Source of the DNA: Lutimaribacter saemankumensis
GTDB taxonomy: Bacteria; Pseudomonadota; Alphaproteobacteria; Rhodobacterales; Rhodobacteraceae
Assembly: GCF_900100005.1 (NCBI RefSeq)
Contig: NZ_FNEB01000001.1
Span: forward strand, 884,407-948,406
Direction of reading: 5' to 3'
DNA: 64,000 bases
Part shown: positions 33,292 through 43,225 of the stretch, in pieces
How positions within the stretch are numbered: the first letter of the stretch is position 1
Layout of the letters: the number at the start of each line of letters is the position of its first letter
Program-made: the position numbers and the translations under genes
The notes under the pieces: model-generated
Told to the model about the DNA's origin: nothing
What the model saw: the letters and a program-made list of their open reading frames with translations, nothing else
Databases searched by the model: none

Positions 33292-33827
33292 CGCGTCAGG
33301 CACTCCTTCAGTTTCATCAGGCTGCGGCGCAGGCGCGTCCGCATGGTGTTGAGCGGCACCGCGAAACGCGCGGCAAGCTCGGCATAGGTTTCGCCACCCA
33401 GATAGGCACGGCGCACCGCATCCGCATGATCGGCCTCCAGCTCGTCAAAGCAAGCCGACAACCGCCCCATCTCGGACTTGGCGATCACTTGCGCTTCGGG
33501 TCCGGGGGCCGCGTCGGCCTGCTCGGGCGCCGTGTCCAGCGGCTCGGTTGCCCGTTGCCGGCGCAAACGATCGATCGCATGGTTCCGGGCGATGGTAATG
33601 AGCCATGTCATCGGGCTGAGCCCGTTGACCTGGTATCGCGCGGCATTGCGCCAGATTTTCTCGAAAACCTCCTGCAAGGCGTCCTCTGCGGCGTCACGGT
33701 TGTTCAAGACACGCAGCAACACGCCAAAAAGTTTCGCCGAGGTCGCATCATAAAGCGCACCAAAGGCAGACCGGTCGCCAAGGGCGACGCGCGCGATCAG
33801 CGCCTCGATCTGATTTCGGTCTGCCAT
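33288..33827 (-). CDS. ECF-type RNA polymerase sigma factor (SigK-like)
   Basis: 179 residues with region 2 (LLRVLNNRDAAEDALQEVFEKIW, split at NNRDAAEDALQEVF; WLITIARNHAIDRLRRQR) and region 4 (VRRAYLGGETYAELAARF, NTMRTRLRRSLMKL). This matches the SigK/RpoE-like group that pairs with RskA anti-sigma factors. ATG at 33827 is used (GGGGACAGC upstream); GTG at 33848 would add 7 residues. The operon runs sigma, anti-sigma, fasciclin. Confidence 0.92.
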   Translation of the reverse strand: MADRNQIEALIARVALGDRSAFGALYDATSAKLFGVLLRVLNNRDAAEDALQEVFEKIWRNAARYQVNGLSPMTWLITIARNHAIDRLRRQRATEPLDTAPEQADAAPGPEAQVIAKSEMGRLSACFDELEADHADAVRRAYLGGETYAELAARFAVPLNTMRTRLRRSLMKLKECLTR

Positions 33828-33975
33828 GCTGTCCCCGGTTTCTTTCACTGGACAAATGTGACGCGGCGCGCAAAAGGCAAGGACCGGCCGCCTTGCCCTT
33901 GCGCTTGCACGCTATATGGTGCAGCACGGAGGCGAAAAAGGACGGCAGCGCCCCGGACGAAAAAGGATGCACGAT

Positions 33976-34962
33976 ATGGCGGATGGCAACATGGACATGA
34001 ACGCGAAACCGACCGAGGACATCTCGGTGCGCGAAGTGTTCGGGATCGACACGGACATGACGGTCAGGGGCTTCGCCGACCGCAGCGACCGGGTGCCGGA
34101 TATCGACCCGACCTACAAGTTCGACCCGGACACCACGCTGGCGATCCTGGCGGGCTTTTCGCGCAATCGCCGGGTCATGATCCAGGGCTATCACGGCACC
34201 GGCAAATCGACCCATATCGAACAGGTCGCCGCGCGGCTGAACTGGCCCTGCGTGCGGGTGAACCTCGACAGCCACATCAGCCGGATCGACCTTATCGGCA
34301 AGGACGCGATCAAGCTGAAGGACGGCAAGCAGGTCACCGAGTTCCACGAGGGCATCCTGCCCTGGGCCCTGCGCAATCCCACGGCCATCGTGTTCGACGA
34401 ATACGACGCCGGCCGCGCCGACGTGATGTTCGTGATCCAGCGCGTGCTGGAACATGACGGCAAGCTGACGCTTCTGGACCAGAACGAGATCATCACGCCC
34501 AACCCCTATTTCCGTCTGTTCGCCACGGCGAACACCGTGGGCCTCGGCGACACCACGGGGCTGTATCATGGCACCCAGCAGATCAACCAGGCACAGATGG
34601 ACCGCTGGTCGCTGGTGGCCACGCTGAACTACCTGTCCCACGATGCCGAATGCGCGATCGTGCTGGCCAAGAACCCGCATTACAACACCGAGGCCGGCCG
34701 CAAGACCGTGGGCCACATGGTGACGATCGCGGGCCTGACGCGCACGGCGTTCATGAATGGCGACCTGTCGACCGTGATGAGCCCGCGGACCGTGATCAAC
34801 TGGGCGCAGAACGCCGAAATCTTCCGCAATGTCGGGTATGCCTTCCGGCTGTCCTTCCTGAACAAGTGCGACGAACTGGAGCGCCAGACCGTGGCCGAGT
34901 TCTATCAGCGCTGCTTTGACGAGGAACTGCCCGAAAGCGCGGCCAGCCAGGCGATGAAGTAA
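33976..34962 (+). CDS. cobS: cobaltochelatase subunit CobS
   Basis: 328 residues, an AAA+ ATPase with Walker A in [15 protein letters not shown], Walker B in [10 protein letters not shown] and sensor [18 protein letters not shown]. With CobT and CobN it inserts cobalt into hydrogenobyrinic acid a,c-diamide in the aerobic cobalamin pathway. Start ATG at 33976, 8 bp after AAAAGGA; ATG at 33967 is possible. It is followed by cobT after a hairpin and repeat copy C. CobN is not in the window. Confidence 0.95.
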   Translation: MADGNMDMNAKPTEDISVREVFGIDTDMTVRGFADRSDRVPDIDPTYKFDPDTTLAILAGFSRNRRVMIQGYHGTGKSTHIEQVAARLNWPCVRVNLDSHISRIDLIGKDAIKLKDGKQVTEFHEGILPWALRNPTAIVFDEYDAGRADVMFVIQRVLEHDGKLTLLDQNEIITPNPYFRLFATANTVGLGDTTGLYHGTQQINQAQMDRWSLVATLNYLSHDAECAIVLAKNPHYNTEAGRKTVGHMVTIAGLTRTAFMNGDLSTVMSPRTVINWAQNAEIFRNVGYAFRLSFLNKCDELERQTVAEFYQRCFDEELPESAASQAMK

Positions 34963-34971
34963 GAATGATGT

Positions 34972-34992
34972 GAGGCGCCTGACAGGCGCCTC
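34972..34992. terminator. perfect palindrome hairpin after cobS
   Basis: GAGGCGCCTG-A-CAGGCGCCTC, a 10-bp stem with one central base, then GCAGGTTTT on the plus strand. It may reduce read-through from cobS to cobT, or act with repeat C next to it. Confidence 0.5.
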
Positions 34993-35001
34993 GCAGGTTT
35001 T

Positions 35002-35056
35002 GCGCGCCGTTCCGGCGCGCGGTGCCTCCGGCGGGAGTATTTTCGGCAAGATGAAG
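35002..35056. repeat. intergenic hairpin repeat, copy C (related form)
   Basis: Stem GCGCGCCG-TTC-CGGCGCGC, then GGTGCCTCCGGCGGGAG and TATTTTCGGCAAGATGAAG. The order of hairpin and TATTT-containing tail is like copies A (28455) and B (46332), but the sequence is a separate subtype. It lies in the cobS-cobT gap. Confidence 0.6.
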
Positions 35057-35089
35057 CCCGCGTGGGGTGCAAGCCCAAGGTAGGACCAG

Positions 35090-36964
35090 ATGGCCCAGAA
35101 AAGCGACAACCCCGCCGATCCGTTCAAGAAGGCGCTGGCCGAGGCCACCAAGGTCATGGCCGACGATGCCGAATTGAATGTCAGCTATTCGGTCGATCCC
35201 TCGGGGCTGGCGGGCGACCAGATGCGCCTGCCGCAGGTCAGCCGCCGGATGAGCCGCGACGAGGTTCTGCTGGCGCGTGGCACGGCGGACGCCCTGGCGA
35301 TGCAGCGCAAGTATCACGATGACGGGCTGCACGCGAAATACCGCCCCCAGGGTGACATGGCGCGCGACATCTACGAGGCGATGGAAACCGCCCGCTGCGA
35401 GGCGATGGGCGCGCGCGACATGCCCGGCACGGCGGGCAATATCGACGCCAAGATCGCGCATGAGGCGCAGCGCCTGGGCTATGACCAGGTGACGCAACCC
35501 GCGGACGCGCCGCTGGCCACGGCGGCGGGATACCTGGTGCGCCACCTGGCCACCGGGCGCGACCTGCCCGCGGCGGCACAGAACGTGATGGACCTCTGGC
35601 GCGGCCATATCGAGGACCAGGCCGGCGACACCCTGGGCGATCTGAACACGATCCTGAACGACCAGACCGCCTTTGCGCGGCTGGCGCGCAAGGTGATCGA
35701 GGATCTCGGGTATGGCGACCAGTTGGGCGACGACCCCGACCAGCCGGACGAAGACCAGGACGATTCCGACGAAAGCGCCGAGGAAGAGGAACAGCCCGAC
35801 AGCACCGGGCAGGACGACGACCAGGACGAGGACGCCGATGCCTCGCCCGAGCAAAGCCAGGAAGAACAGCAGGATTCCAGCCAGGCGCAGGTCAGCATGG
35901 ACGACCTCGCCGACGAAGAGATGAGCGAGGAAACCGAGCTGCCCGAGGGCGAGGCCCCGCTCGAGCCGCCCGCCCCCGCCCCGATTTCCGAGGCCGACCC
36001 GAACTATGCCGTCTATGCCACCGATTTCGACGAGGAAATCCCCGCCGAGGAGCTGGCCGAACCGGCCGAGCTGGAACGGCTGCGCGCCTATCTCGATCAG
36101 CAGCTCGAACCGCTCAAGGGCGCGGTCGGCCGGCTGGCAAACAAGCTGCAGCGCCGCCTTCAGGCGCAGCAGAACCGCTCGTGGCTCTTTGACATGGAAG
36201 AGGGCATTCTGGATGCCGGGCGCCTGGCCCGCGTCGTCGCCAACCCGACCACGCCTCTCAGCTTCAAGGTCGAAAAGGACACCGAGTTCCGCGACACCGT
36301 GGTGACGCTGCTGCTGGACAATTCCGGCTCAATGCGCGGGCGCCCGATCAGCATCGCGGCAATCTGTGCCGATGTTCTGGCCCGCACGCTGGAACGCTGC
36401 GACGTCAAGGTGGAAATCCTGGGCTTCACCACCCGCGCCTGGAAAGGCGGCCAAAGCCGCGAGAAATGGCTTGCCGAAGGCCGCCCGCAACAGCCCGGCC
36501 GCCTGAACGACCTGCGCCACATCATCTATAAATCCGCCGACGCGCCCTGGCGCCGGGTGCGGCCCAACCTCGGGCTGATGATGAAAGAGGGCTTGCTCAA
36601 GGAAAACATCGACGGCGAGGCGCTGGAATGGGCGCATCGGCGCATGGCCAAGCGGCCCGAGGCGCGCAAGATCCTGATGGTGATCTCGGACGGGGCGCCT
36701 GTCGACGACAGCACGCTGTCGGTGAACCCGGCGAATTACCTTGAAAAGCACCTGCGCGACGTGATCGAGATGGTCGAGCGGCGCAAGATGGTGGAACTGA
36801 TCGCGATCGGCATCGGCCATGACGTGACGCGCTATTACCAGCACGCCGTGACGATCACAGATGTCGACCAGCTTGCCGGCGCCATGACCGAACAGCTTGC
36901 CGCGCTGTTCGACAAGGATCCGCGCGCCCGCGCACGGTTCCTCGGGATCAAGCGCGCAAGCTGA
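35090..36964 (+). CDS. cobT: cobaltochelatase subunit CobT
   Basis: 624 residues: an N-terminal region, an acidic linker (about 215-300, [18 protein letters not shown]), and a C-terminal von Willebrand A domain with the MIDAS sequence [15 protein letters not shown]. CobT pairs with CobS to form the ATPase that drives cobalt insertion by CobN. ATG at 35090 follows AGGTAGGACC. The length is normal. It follows cobS on the same strand, 127 bp away. Confidence 0.95.
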   Translation: MAQKSDNPADPFKKALAEATKVMADDAELNVSYSVDPSGLAGDQMRLPQVSRRMSRDEVLLARGTADALAMQRKYHDDGLHAKYRPQGDMARDIYEAMETARCEAMGARDMPGTAGNIDAKIAHEAQRLGYDQVTQPADAPLATAAGYLVRHLATGRDLPAAAQNVMDLWRGHIEDQAGDTLGDLNTILNDQTAFARLARKVIEDLGYGDQLGDDPDQPDEDQDDSDESAEEEEQPDSTGQDDDQDEDADASPEQSQEEQQDSSQAQVSMDDLADEEMSEETELPEGEAPLEPPAPAPISEADPNYAVYATDFDEEIPAEELAEPAELERLRAYLDQQLEPLKGAVGRLANKLQRRLQAQQNRSWLFDMEEGILDAGRLARVVANPTTPLSFKVEKDTEFRDTVVTLLLDNSGSMRGRPISIAAICADVLARTLERCDVKVEILGFTTRAWKGGQSREKWLAEGRPQQPGRLNDLRHIIYKSADAPWRRVRPNLGLMMKEGLLKENIDGEALEWAHRRMAKRPEARKILMVISDGAPVDDSTLSVNPANYLEKHLRDVIEMVERRKMVELIAIGIGHDVTRYYQHAVTITDVDQLAGAMTEQLAALFDKDPRARARFLGIKRAS

Positions 36965-37108
36965 TCTCTCCCACTCCCGAAACGGCCCGGAACGTGCCGG
37001 GGCTGCACGCCTGCCGCCCCCTCCGGGGGCATGGGCCGGGATGCGTGGCCCCTTGCACACGCCGCATATTCCCGGCTGAATGCAGCCATCCAGACAACCG
37101 GAGGCCCC

Positions 37109-38908
37109 ATGTTCCAGAGTTTTCAGACAACTGCCAGTCCAGAACACGGCGCCGCGCGGCTGGCGCAGCTCCGCGACCAGATGCGGGCCGAAGGGCTGGC
37201 CGGGTTCATGGTGCCGCGCGCCGATGCCCACCAGGGGGAATACGTGGCCCCGCACGACGCGCGGCTGGAATGGCTGACCGGGTTCACCGGATCGGCCGGG
37301 TTCTGCATCGCACTGACGGAGGTTGCAGGCGTTTTCGTCGACGGCCGCTACCGCACGCAGGTCAAGCACCAGGTGGATCTTGACCATTTCACCCCTGTCG
37401 ACTGGCCCGACACGCAGCCCGCGCCCTGGCTCCGCCAGCAGCTCGAGGGCGGTCGGGTCGGCTTCGATCCGTGGCTGCACACGCCCGCGGAAATCGCGCG
37501 GATCGAACAGGGGCTGGCCGGCACGCAGATCACGCTTGCGCCCTGCCCCAACCTGGTTGACCGGATCTGGGCCGATCAGCCTGCCCCACCGACCGGCCTG
37601 GTCACCCCCTATCCCGAAAAGCTGGCCGGTGAGGCACATGCAGACAAGCTGACGCGGCTGGGTGCCTCCCTGCGCAACCAGGGACAGGAATCGGCCGTGA
37701 TCACACTGCCCGATTCCATCGCCTGGATGCTGAATGTCCGTGGCAGCGACATCCCCCGCAATCCGATCCCGCACGCCTTTGCCATCCTGCACGACAGCGG
37801 GCACTGCACGTTGTTTGCCGATGCCGCCAAGATCGACGACGCGTTGCGCGCGCATCTGGGCGACACCGTGACGATCCGCCCGCCGCAGGCGTTCGCGGCG
37901 GCGCTGCGTTCGCTCACCGGGCCTGTGCGCGTCGATCACGACAGCGCCCCGGTTTGGGTCTTGCAGCAACTGGACGAGGCCAACGTCCCCCATGTCGCGG
38001 GCCAGGATCCGTGCATCCTTCCCAAGGCCACGAAAACCCGCGCCGAGATCGCCGCGACCCGCGAGGCGCATCTGCGCGACGCGGCGGCGATGTGCGAATT
38101 CCTGTGCTGGTTCGACGCCCAGGCCCCCGGCACGATCACCGAAATAGACGTGGCGACCAGCCTCGAAGGGTTCCGCCGTGCCACCAATGCGCTGATGGAT
38201 ATCAGTTTCGACACCATCGCGGGCACCGGGCCGCATGGCGCGATCATGCATTACCGCGTGACCGAAGACACCAATGCCCGTCTCGAAGACGGGCAGCTGA
38301 TCGTCATCGATTCCGGCGGGCAATACCTGGACGGAACGACCGACATCACCCGCACCTTGCCCATCGGAACCGTTGGCGACGAGGAGAAAGCCTGCTTTAC
38401 CCGCGTGCTCAAGGGCATGATCGGCATCTCGCGGCTGCGCTTTCCGCGCGGGCTGGCCGGGCGCGATCTGGATGCCATCGCGCGCTATCCGCTGTGGGTG
38501 GCGGGGCAGGATTTCAACCACGGCACCGGTCATGGCGTCGGCGTCTATCTGTGTGTTCACGAAGGGCCACAACGGCTCAGCCGGGTGTCCGAGGTGCCGT
38601 TGCAGCCCGGCATGATCCTGTCGAACGAACCCGGATACTACCGCGAAGGCGCGTTCGGCATCCGGCTGGAAAACCTGATCGTCGTGCAGGCGGCGCCCGA
38701 TCTGCCCGGCGGCGATCCGCGCCCGATGCACGATTTCGAAACGCTGACCTATGTTCCGATCGACCGCCGTCTTGTGTTGCCAGCCCTTTTGAGCGATGAA
38801 GAGCGCGACTGGCTAAACACTTATCACGCCGCGTGCCGCGACAAGATCGCGCCTCGCCTGTCCGAGGCCGCGCGTCTATGGTTGTCCGATGCCACGGCAC
38901 CGGTCTGA
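37109..38908 (+). CDS. Xaa-Pro aminopeptidase (aminopeptidase P family)
   Basis: 599 residues, the three-domain long form: two creatinase-like N-terminal domains and a pita-bread catalytic domain. Metal ligands are visible: the two Asp in VIDSGGQYLDGTTDITRT, His in NHGTGHGVGVYLCVHEGP, and Glu in LSNEPGYY and IRLENLIVV. It cleaves the residue before proline using two metal ions, usually Mn2+. ATG at 37109 follows GGAGG closely; the frame is open upstream without family sequence. No signal peptide, so cytoplasmic. Confidence 0.93.
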   Translation: MFQSFQTTASPEHGAARLAQLRDQMRAEGLAGFMVPRADAHQGEYVAPHDARLEWLTGFTGSAGFCIALTEVAGVFVDGRYRTQVKHQVDLDHFTPVDWPDTQPAPWLRQQLEGGRVGFDPWLHTPAEIARIEQGLAGTQITLAPCPNLVDRIWADQPAPPTGLVTPYPEKLAGEAHADKLTRLGASLRNQGQESAVITLPDSIAWMLNVRGSDIPRNPIPHAFAILHDSGHCTLFADAAKIDDALRAHLGDTVTIRPPQAFAAALRSLTGPVRVDHDSAPVWVLQQLDEANVPHVAGQDPCILPKATKTRAEIAATREAHLRDAAAMCEFLCWFDAQAPGTITEIDVATSLEGFRRATNALMDISFDTIAGTGPHGAIMHYRVTEDTNARLEDGQLIVIDSGGQYLDGTTDITRTLPIGTVGDEEKACFTRVLKGMIGISRLRFPRGLAGRDLDAIARYPLWVAGQDFNHGTGHGVGVYLCVHEGPQRLSRVSEVPLQPGMILSNEPGYYREGAFGIRLENLIVVQAAPDLPGGDPRPMHDFETLTYVPIDRRLVLPALLSDEERDWLNTYHAACRDKIAPRLSEAARLWLSDATAPV

Positions 38909-38977
38909 CGGTTGACACGAAACCGTCACGCAATATGGCCAGAACAAGCGAAAAGGCAATTGGAAGGGGGATGAAGA

Positions 38978-39322
38978 ATGGCGAGTGATATCACAATTAC
39001 CAAGGCGGACGGCACATGGGTGGTGCGCGCAGGCGGCGCTGTTCTGGGGGAATCTTCCAACGCGCTGGAACTCAGCGAGGGCGAGATGCCCCCGGTGATC
39101 TATTTCCCGCGCGAAGACATCGCGATGGCGTTCCTCGACCGGACCGACCACAGCACCCATTGCCCCAAGAAAGGCGATGCAAGCTATTATTCCATCGTCA
39201 CGAAAAGCACGACGCTGGAAAACGCGGCCTGGAGCTATGAGGCGCCCAAGGACGACGTGGCCCGCATCAAGGACCACCTGGCGTTTTACACCAGCGACAA
39301 GGTAGCTGTGGAACAGCTTTAA
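38978..39322 (+). CDS. DUF427 family protein
   Basis: 114 residues with the DUF427 pattern: WVVRAGGAVLGESSNALEL, VIYFPREDIAMAFLDRT, STHCPKKGDASYYSI, NAAWSYEAP and the C-terminal AFYTSDKVAVE. Function is unknown; the fold is a small beta-rich domain. ATG at 38978 is preceded by GAAGGGGGATG. Its last 56 bases overlap the end of the convergent NYN-domain gene. Confidence 0.88.
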   Translation: MASDITITKADGTWVVRAGGAVLGESSNALELSEGEMPPVIYFPREDIAMAFLDRTDHSTHCPKKGDASYYSIVTKSTTLENAAWSYEAPKDDVARIKDHLAFYTSDKVAVEQL

Positions 39323-39962
39323 CCTTTTGGCCCACCCAACGCACACGGGCATCGGGGCCTTTGGGATCGCATCGGAACAAATCGGGGCGCGCCGTAAGAT
39401 AGGCGCGCCACGTTTTTTTCGGGTGCTTGGAGATCAGGCATCCGCGCTTGCCCATGAGCGAGCCCAAAAGGGCGATGCGCAGGCAGCCGCCGTTTTCGAT
39501 GATCGTGGACCTGAGTTCCGCATCCCATTTTGCCAGGCGCGGCTCGGTCTTCAGCACGTGAAACGCCGAACAGGCGGCACGGAACCGTGCGCTTGCCTTT
39601 TCCTCGCCCAGCCCCGTAACCGTCACACCCAATTCGCGAAGCCGCATCGCAAGCAAGGTGAAATCGCTGTCGGATGTCGCGATAAAGATCTGCCGCAGCC
39701 CACCTGTCAGGGCAAGTTCCATCGCGTCGATGCAGATGGCGATGTCGGCGGCGTTGCGCCCAGGATCAGTATGGATGCCACGCAATCCCGGGATATCCAC
39801 CCACCCCTTCAACCGCGCGATATCGCCATAGAACCGCGCGGTTTTCAGGCGGCTGGACGGCCCCGTTACCGCAAGGATCGCATCGGCGTGACTGGCGGGC
39901 ACGTTCTCCGCGTCGATCATCAGGCCCGCCGCGGCGGTCGGAATATGGGACATTGTCGTCAT
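39267..39962 (-). CDS. NYN-domain (LabA/DUF88-like) protein, putative RNase
   Basis: 231 residues. PIN-like NYN acidic residues are visible in LMIDAENVPASHA, ADIAICIDAMELAL and FIATSDSDFTLLAMRL, followed by a C-terminal OST-HTH-like part (STIIENGGCLRIALLGSLMG). NYN proteins are metal-dependent RNases or their relatives. The gene overlaps the convergent DUF427 gene by 56 bp at the 3' ends, and its last residues (LPCRWCKTPGGP) look poorly conserved, suggesting the C-terminus was extended into its neighbour. Confidence 0.82.
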   Translation of the reverse strand: MTTMSHIPTAAAGLMIDAENVPASHADAILAVTGPSSRLKTARFYGDIARLKGWVDIPGLRGIHTDPGRNAADIAICIDAMELALTGGLRQIFIATSDSDFTLLAMRLRELGVTVTGLGEEKASARFRAACSAFHVLKTEPRLAKWDAELRSTIIENGGCLRIALLGSLMGKRGCLISKHPKKTWRAYLTARPDLFRCDPKGPDARVRWVGQKVKAVPQLPCRWCKTPGGP

Positions 39963-40030
39963 TCAAATAACCCTTGGTTGCGCCAAAGGGTTAGCCTGCG
40001 CCTATGGCAAGAGTATGGCGTAATGGACGA

Positions 40031-41701
40031 TCAGGAATGCTCTTCCGCGGCGGTCGCGGCCAACGCCTTGTTGAAGGTCTTTAGCGCGTCGACATGAAAC
40101 AGCGCGCCCAGCAATTGCGGCGCGTCACCTTCCATCGTGGTGACCGGCAGGAAAGGCACGCCAGCCCTTTCGAACAGCGGCATCGCATCCTCGAGCGTGG
40201 CGTTGTAATCGACCGAAATCCCGTCCTCGATCATTTCGAGACAGGTTTCCTCGCTGGCGGCGCCGGGGTCTTCGGGTTTGCGCATCAGGGTGCCCGCCCG
40301 GAACATCGCCAGAAGGTAGGCTTGCGGCCCCGCCGCAAGATGCACGTCGCGCCGTTCCAATTGAGTGAGGAAGAACGACCTGTCCACCAGCCGCGAGGAA
40401 ATCGCCGTCGAGATCGACACCGACACCATCACGGCAAGCCCGGTCTGCCAGTCGCCAGTAAGCTCGAAAACGATAAGCGTGGTCGAAATCGGCGCGCCCA
40501 ACACCGCCGCGGCAACTGCCCCCATGCCCGCCAGCGCATAGAGGGTATGACTGCCCGAAACGTCGGGAAAGATGCCCGTCGCGATCAGACCGAAGGCCAG
40601 CCCCGTCAGCGCCCCCACCATCAGCGAGGGCGAGAAAACCCCGCCGCCCATGCGCCCGGCGATGGTGATCGCCACCGCCACGCATTTCAGAACCGCAAAC
40701 ACCACCGCCTCGTGCCAGAGAAGCTGCCCCGTCAGCGCGGCCGACGTGGTTTCATACCCGACCCCGATGATATGCGGAAAGGCGATGGCGATGGCCCCCA
40801 GCATCAGCCCGGCGATGCCGGGACGCAGCCAGCGCGGCAGGCCCGACCTCTCCTGCAGGGAATTGCCGATATCCTCGGCGACAAAGATCGCGCGCATCAG
40901 CATGACCGCGACAACGCCGCAGACAAGGCCCAGCAACAGGAAGGCGGGCAGTTCCTGATAGAATTGCAGCGTGCTGGAATCGGGCAGCGAAAACTCGGTC
41001 ACGCCGCCGAATTCCAGCCGGTTGATCACCGTGCCCGCGACCGACGCGATGACGATGGGCGCAAAGGCATGCACCGCGAAATGGCGCAGCACCACCTCGA
41101 GCGCGAAAAGCGCCCCTGCAATGGGCGCGTTGAAACTGGCCGACACCGCCGCCGCTACCGCGCATCCCAGAAGGTCGCGGCCCGTGATGCCGTCGGCATG
41201 GATGCGTTCGCTGACCCAGCTGGAAATCACGCCCGCCATGTGAACGACCGGACCTTCACGCCCCGAAGACCCGCCCGAGCCGAGCGTGATCATCGACGCC
41301 AGCGCCGAGCCGATCCCGGCCTTGATCTCGACCCGGCCGTTTTGCATCGCCGCGCCCTCGATCACGTCGGCCACCGACCGCACCCGCCCGTCCGGCGTGA
41401 AATAGTTCAGGATCAGCCCCACCACGAGCCCGCCCGCCACCGGGATCAGCAGGATCCAGTACCAGGGCAGCGTTTCGGCGAAGCTGTGAAGGTGGGTCGG
41501 GTCGTCCGTGCCGTAAAGCGCGATCTGAAGCGCCTCGATCCCCTTGCGAAAAAACAGGGCGGCGAACCCGGCACCAACCCCGATCAGCAGGGCGATCAGC
41601 CAGAACTGGAATTTCGACGGCCCCTGCACACGCAAAAGACGCCAGCCGTTTTTCAACGACTGAAGCAAGCCGATCCATTGCTCTGACAGGATTTGCCGCA
41701 C
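40031..41701 (-). CDS. ClC-family chloride channel/transporter with C-terminal CBS-like region
   Basis: 556 residues, a ClC protein with GSGGSSGREGPVVHMAG (the gating Glu in GREGP), and GGGVFSPSLMVGAL (the GxFxP motif). The C-terminus has a CBS-like segment (EDGISVDYNATLEDAM). The protein moves chloride, perhaps against protons. GTG at 41701 is used, behind GAGGAGG; the open frame reaches back to 41836 into the next gene, but no family sequence is there. It is divergent from the FAD-linked oxidase across 70 bp. Confidence 0.88.
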   Translation of the reverse strand: MRQILSEQWIGLLQSLKNGWRLLRVQGPSKFQFWLIALLIGVGAGFAALFFRKGIEALQIALYGTDDPTHLHSFAETLPWYWILLIPVAGGLVVGLILNYFTPDGRVRSVADVIEGAAMQNGRVEIKAGIGSALASMITLGSGGSSGREGPVVHMAGVISSWVSERIHADGITGRDLLGCAVAAAVSASFNAPIAGALFALEVVLRHFAVHAFAPIVIASVAGTVINRLEFGGVTEFSLPDSSTLQFYQELPAFLLLGLVCGVVAVMLMRAIFVAEDIGNSLQERSGLPRWLRPGIAGLMLGAIAIAFPHIIGVGYETTSAALTGQLLWHEAVVFAVLKCVAVAITIAGRMGGGVFSPSLMVGALTGLAFGLIATGIFPDVSGSHTLYALAGMGAVAAAVLGAPISTTLIVFELTGDWQTGLAVMVSVSISTAISSRLVDRSFFLTQLERRDVHLAAGPQAYLLAMFRAGTLMRKPEDPGAASEETCLEMIEDGISVDYNATLEDAMPLFERAGVPFLPVTTMEGDAPQLLGALFHVDALKTFNKALAATAAEEHS

Positions 41702-41771
41702 GGCCTCCTCTTTTCCCCTGTCGTCCCCTGCCCTAGTGTGGCGCGCAACGCCCCCGGAACGGAGTTTCCCG

Positions 41772-43148
41772 ATGACCATCGCCGCCGCGCTCGAAGCGCT
41801 TGCGCAATTGTTAGGACAACGGCTCAGCCGGTCCAAGTCCGATCTGGACCTGCATGCCGCGTCAGAGACATATTATCCGCTCGCCCGGCCCGATGCGGTG
41901 GCCTATCCGCGCGACACGGCCGAGGTTTCGGCGCTGGTGAGAATCTGCGCCGAACATGGCTGTCCTATTACCGGATGGGGGGCGGGCACCTCGCTCGAGG
42001 GGCAGGCACAGGCCTTTTCGGGCGGCGTCGTCGTGGATTTCCGCGAGATGGACAAGGTGCTGGAAATCAACGCCGAGGACATGGATGTGCGCGTGCAGCC
42101 CGGCTGCACCCGCGAGGCACTGAACACCGAACTGCGGGCGACGGGGCTGTTCTTTCCAGTCGATCCGGGGGCAAATGCCTCGCTTGGCGGGATGGCGATG
42201 ACGCGCGCCAGCGGCACCACGGCCGTGCGGTACGGCACGATGCGCGACAATGTCCTGGGGCTTGAGGTGGTGCTGGCCGATGGCCGCGTGATCCGCACCG
42301 GCACACGGGCGCGCAAATCCAGCGCCGGGTATGACCTGACGGGATTGATGGTCGGCTCGGAAGGCACGCTGGGGCTGGTGACGGAACTGACGCTGCGGCT
42401 GCGCGGCCAGCCCGAGGCCGTCACCGCCGCCGTCTGCGGATTTCCCGACATGCACGGGGCCGTCGCCGCGGTGATCGACACGATCCAGATGGGCGTGCCG
42501 ATGGCGCGGATCGAATTCGTCGATGCCGCGATGGCGGGCATCTTCAACGCGGCAAGCGGCGGGTCGATGCCCGAAACCCCGCACCTGATGGTCGAGTTCC
42601 ACGGCTCCGAGGCGGGTGTGCGCGAACAGGTCGAGACATTCGGTGCCATCGTCGCAGATCACGGCGCGACCGGGTTCGACTGGGCCGAACGCCCCGAGGA
42701 CCGCACCAGATTGTGGGAAATGCGGCACCGCGCGCATTGGTCGACGCTGGCCAGCGCGCCGGGCAAGCGCGCGCTTGTCACCGATATCTGCGTGCCGATA
42801 TCGCGCCTCGCCGAAGCGGTCGAGGAAACCGCGGCCGATATCGCCGCCAGCCCCGTGACCGGGCCGATCCTGGGCCATGTGGGCGACGGCAATTTCCACG
42901 CCATCCTTCTGTTCGATCCCGATGACGGCACCGAGCTGGACACCGTCAAGGCGCTGTCGCACCGCATGGCGGAACGCGCACTGGCAATGGGCGGCACCTG
43001 CACGGGCGAACACGGGATCGGCATCGGCAAACAGGCCTACATAAAGGCCGAACACGGCGAGGGCTGGCAGGTGATGGGCGCGCTCAAGGCGGCGCTCGAC
43101 CCGCAGAACATCCTCAACCCCGGCAAGCTGGTGCCGCCGCGAAACTAG
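41772..43148 (+). CDS. FAD-linked oxidase (GlcD/D-lactate dehydrogenase type)
   Basis: 458 residues. The PCMH FAD-binding half has GWGAGTSLEGQAQAFSGGVV and MVGSEGTLGLVTELTL, and the C-terminal half the FAD-oxidase catalytic domain with GHVGDGNFHAI and GTCTGEHGIGIGK. It should oxidise a 2-hydroxy acid such as D-lactate or glycolate and pass electrons to quinone or cytochrome. GlcE and GlcF subunits do not adjoin it, which favours a single-subunit D-lactate dehydrogenase. ATG at 41772 follows GGAG. Confidence 0.88.
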   Translation: MTIAAALEALAQLLGQRLSRSKSDLDLHAASETYYPLARPDAVAYPRDTAEVSALVRICAEHGCPITGWGAGTSLEGQAQAFSGGVVVDFREMDKVLEINAEDMDVRVQPGCTREALNTELRATGLFFPVDPGANASLGGMAMTRASGTTAVRYGTMRDNVLGLEVVLADGRVIRTGTRARKSSAGYDLTGLMVGSEGTLGLVTELTLRLRGQPEAVTAAVCGFPDMHGAVAAVIDTIQMGVPMARIEFVDAAMAGIFNAASGGSMPETPHLMVEFHGSEAGVREQVETFGAIVADHGATGFDWAERPEDRTRLWEMRHRAHWSTLASAPGKRALVTDICVPISRLAEAVEETAADIAASPVTGPILGHVGDGNFHAILLFDPDDGTELDTVKALSHRMAERALAMGGTCTGEHGIGIGKQAYIKAEHGEGWQVMGALKAALDPQNILNPGKLVPPRN

Positions 43149-43225
43149 GGCCTTCGCGGCCTTTCCCTTTGCGCGCACATTCGCTAAGTGACCCGGCAAG
43201 ACCCGGATGACGGAGAATAGACCCC

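Noticed and set aside
33849..33975. Possible cobalamin riboswitch upstream of cobS
   Set aside because: The gap before cobS is about 130 bp and lacks the B12-box sequence; too short for the aptamer.
36329..38731. 800-codon minus-strand frame opposite cobT and aminopeptidase P
   Set aside because: Shadow of two clear genes. No start context and no protein-like sequence; high G+C makes such frames common.
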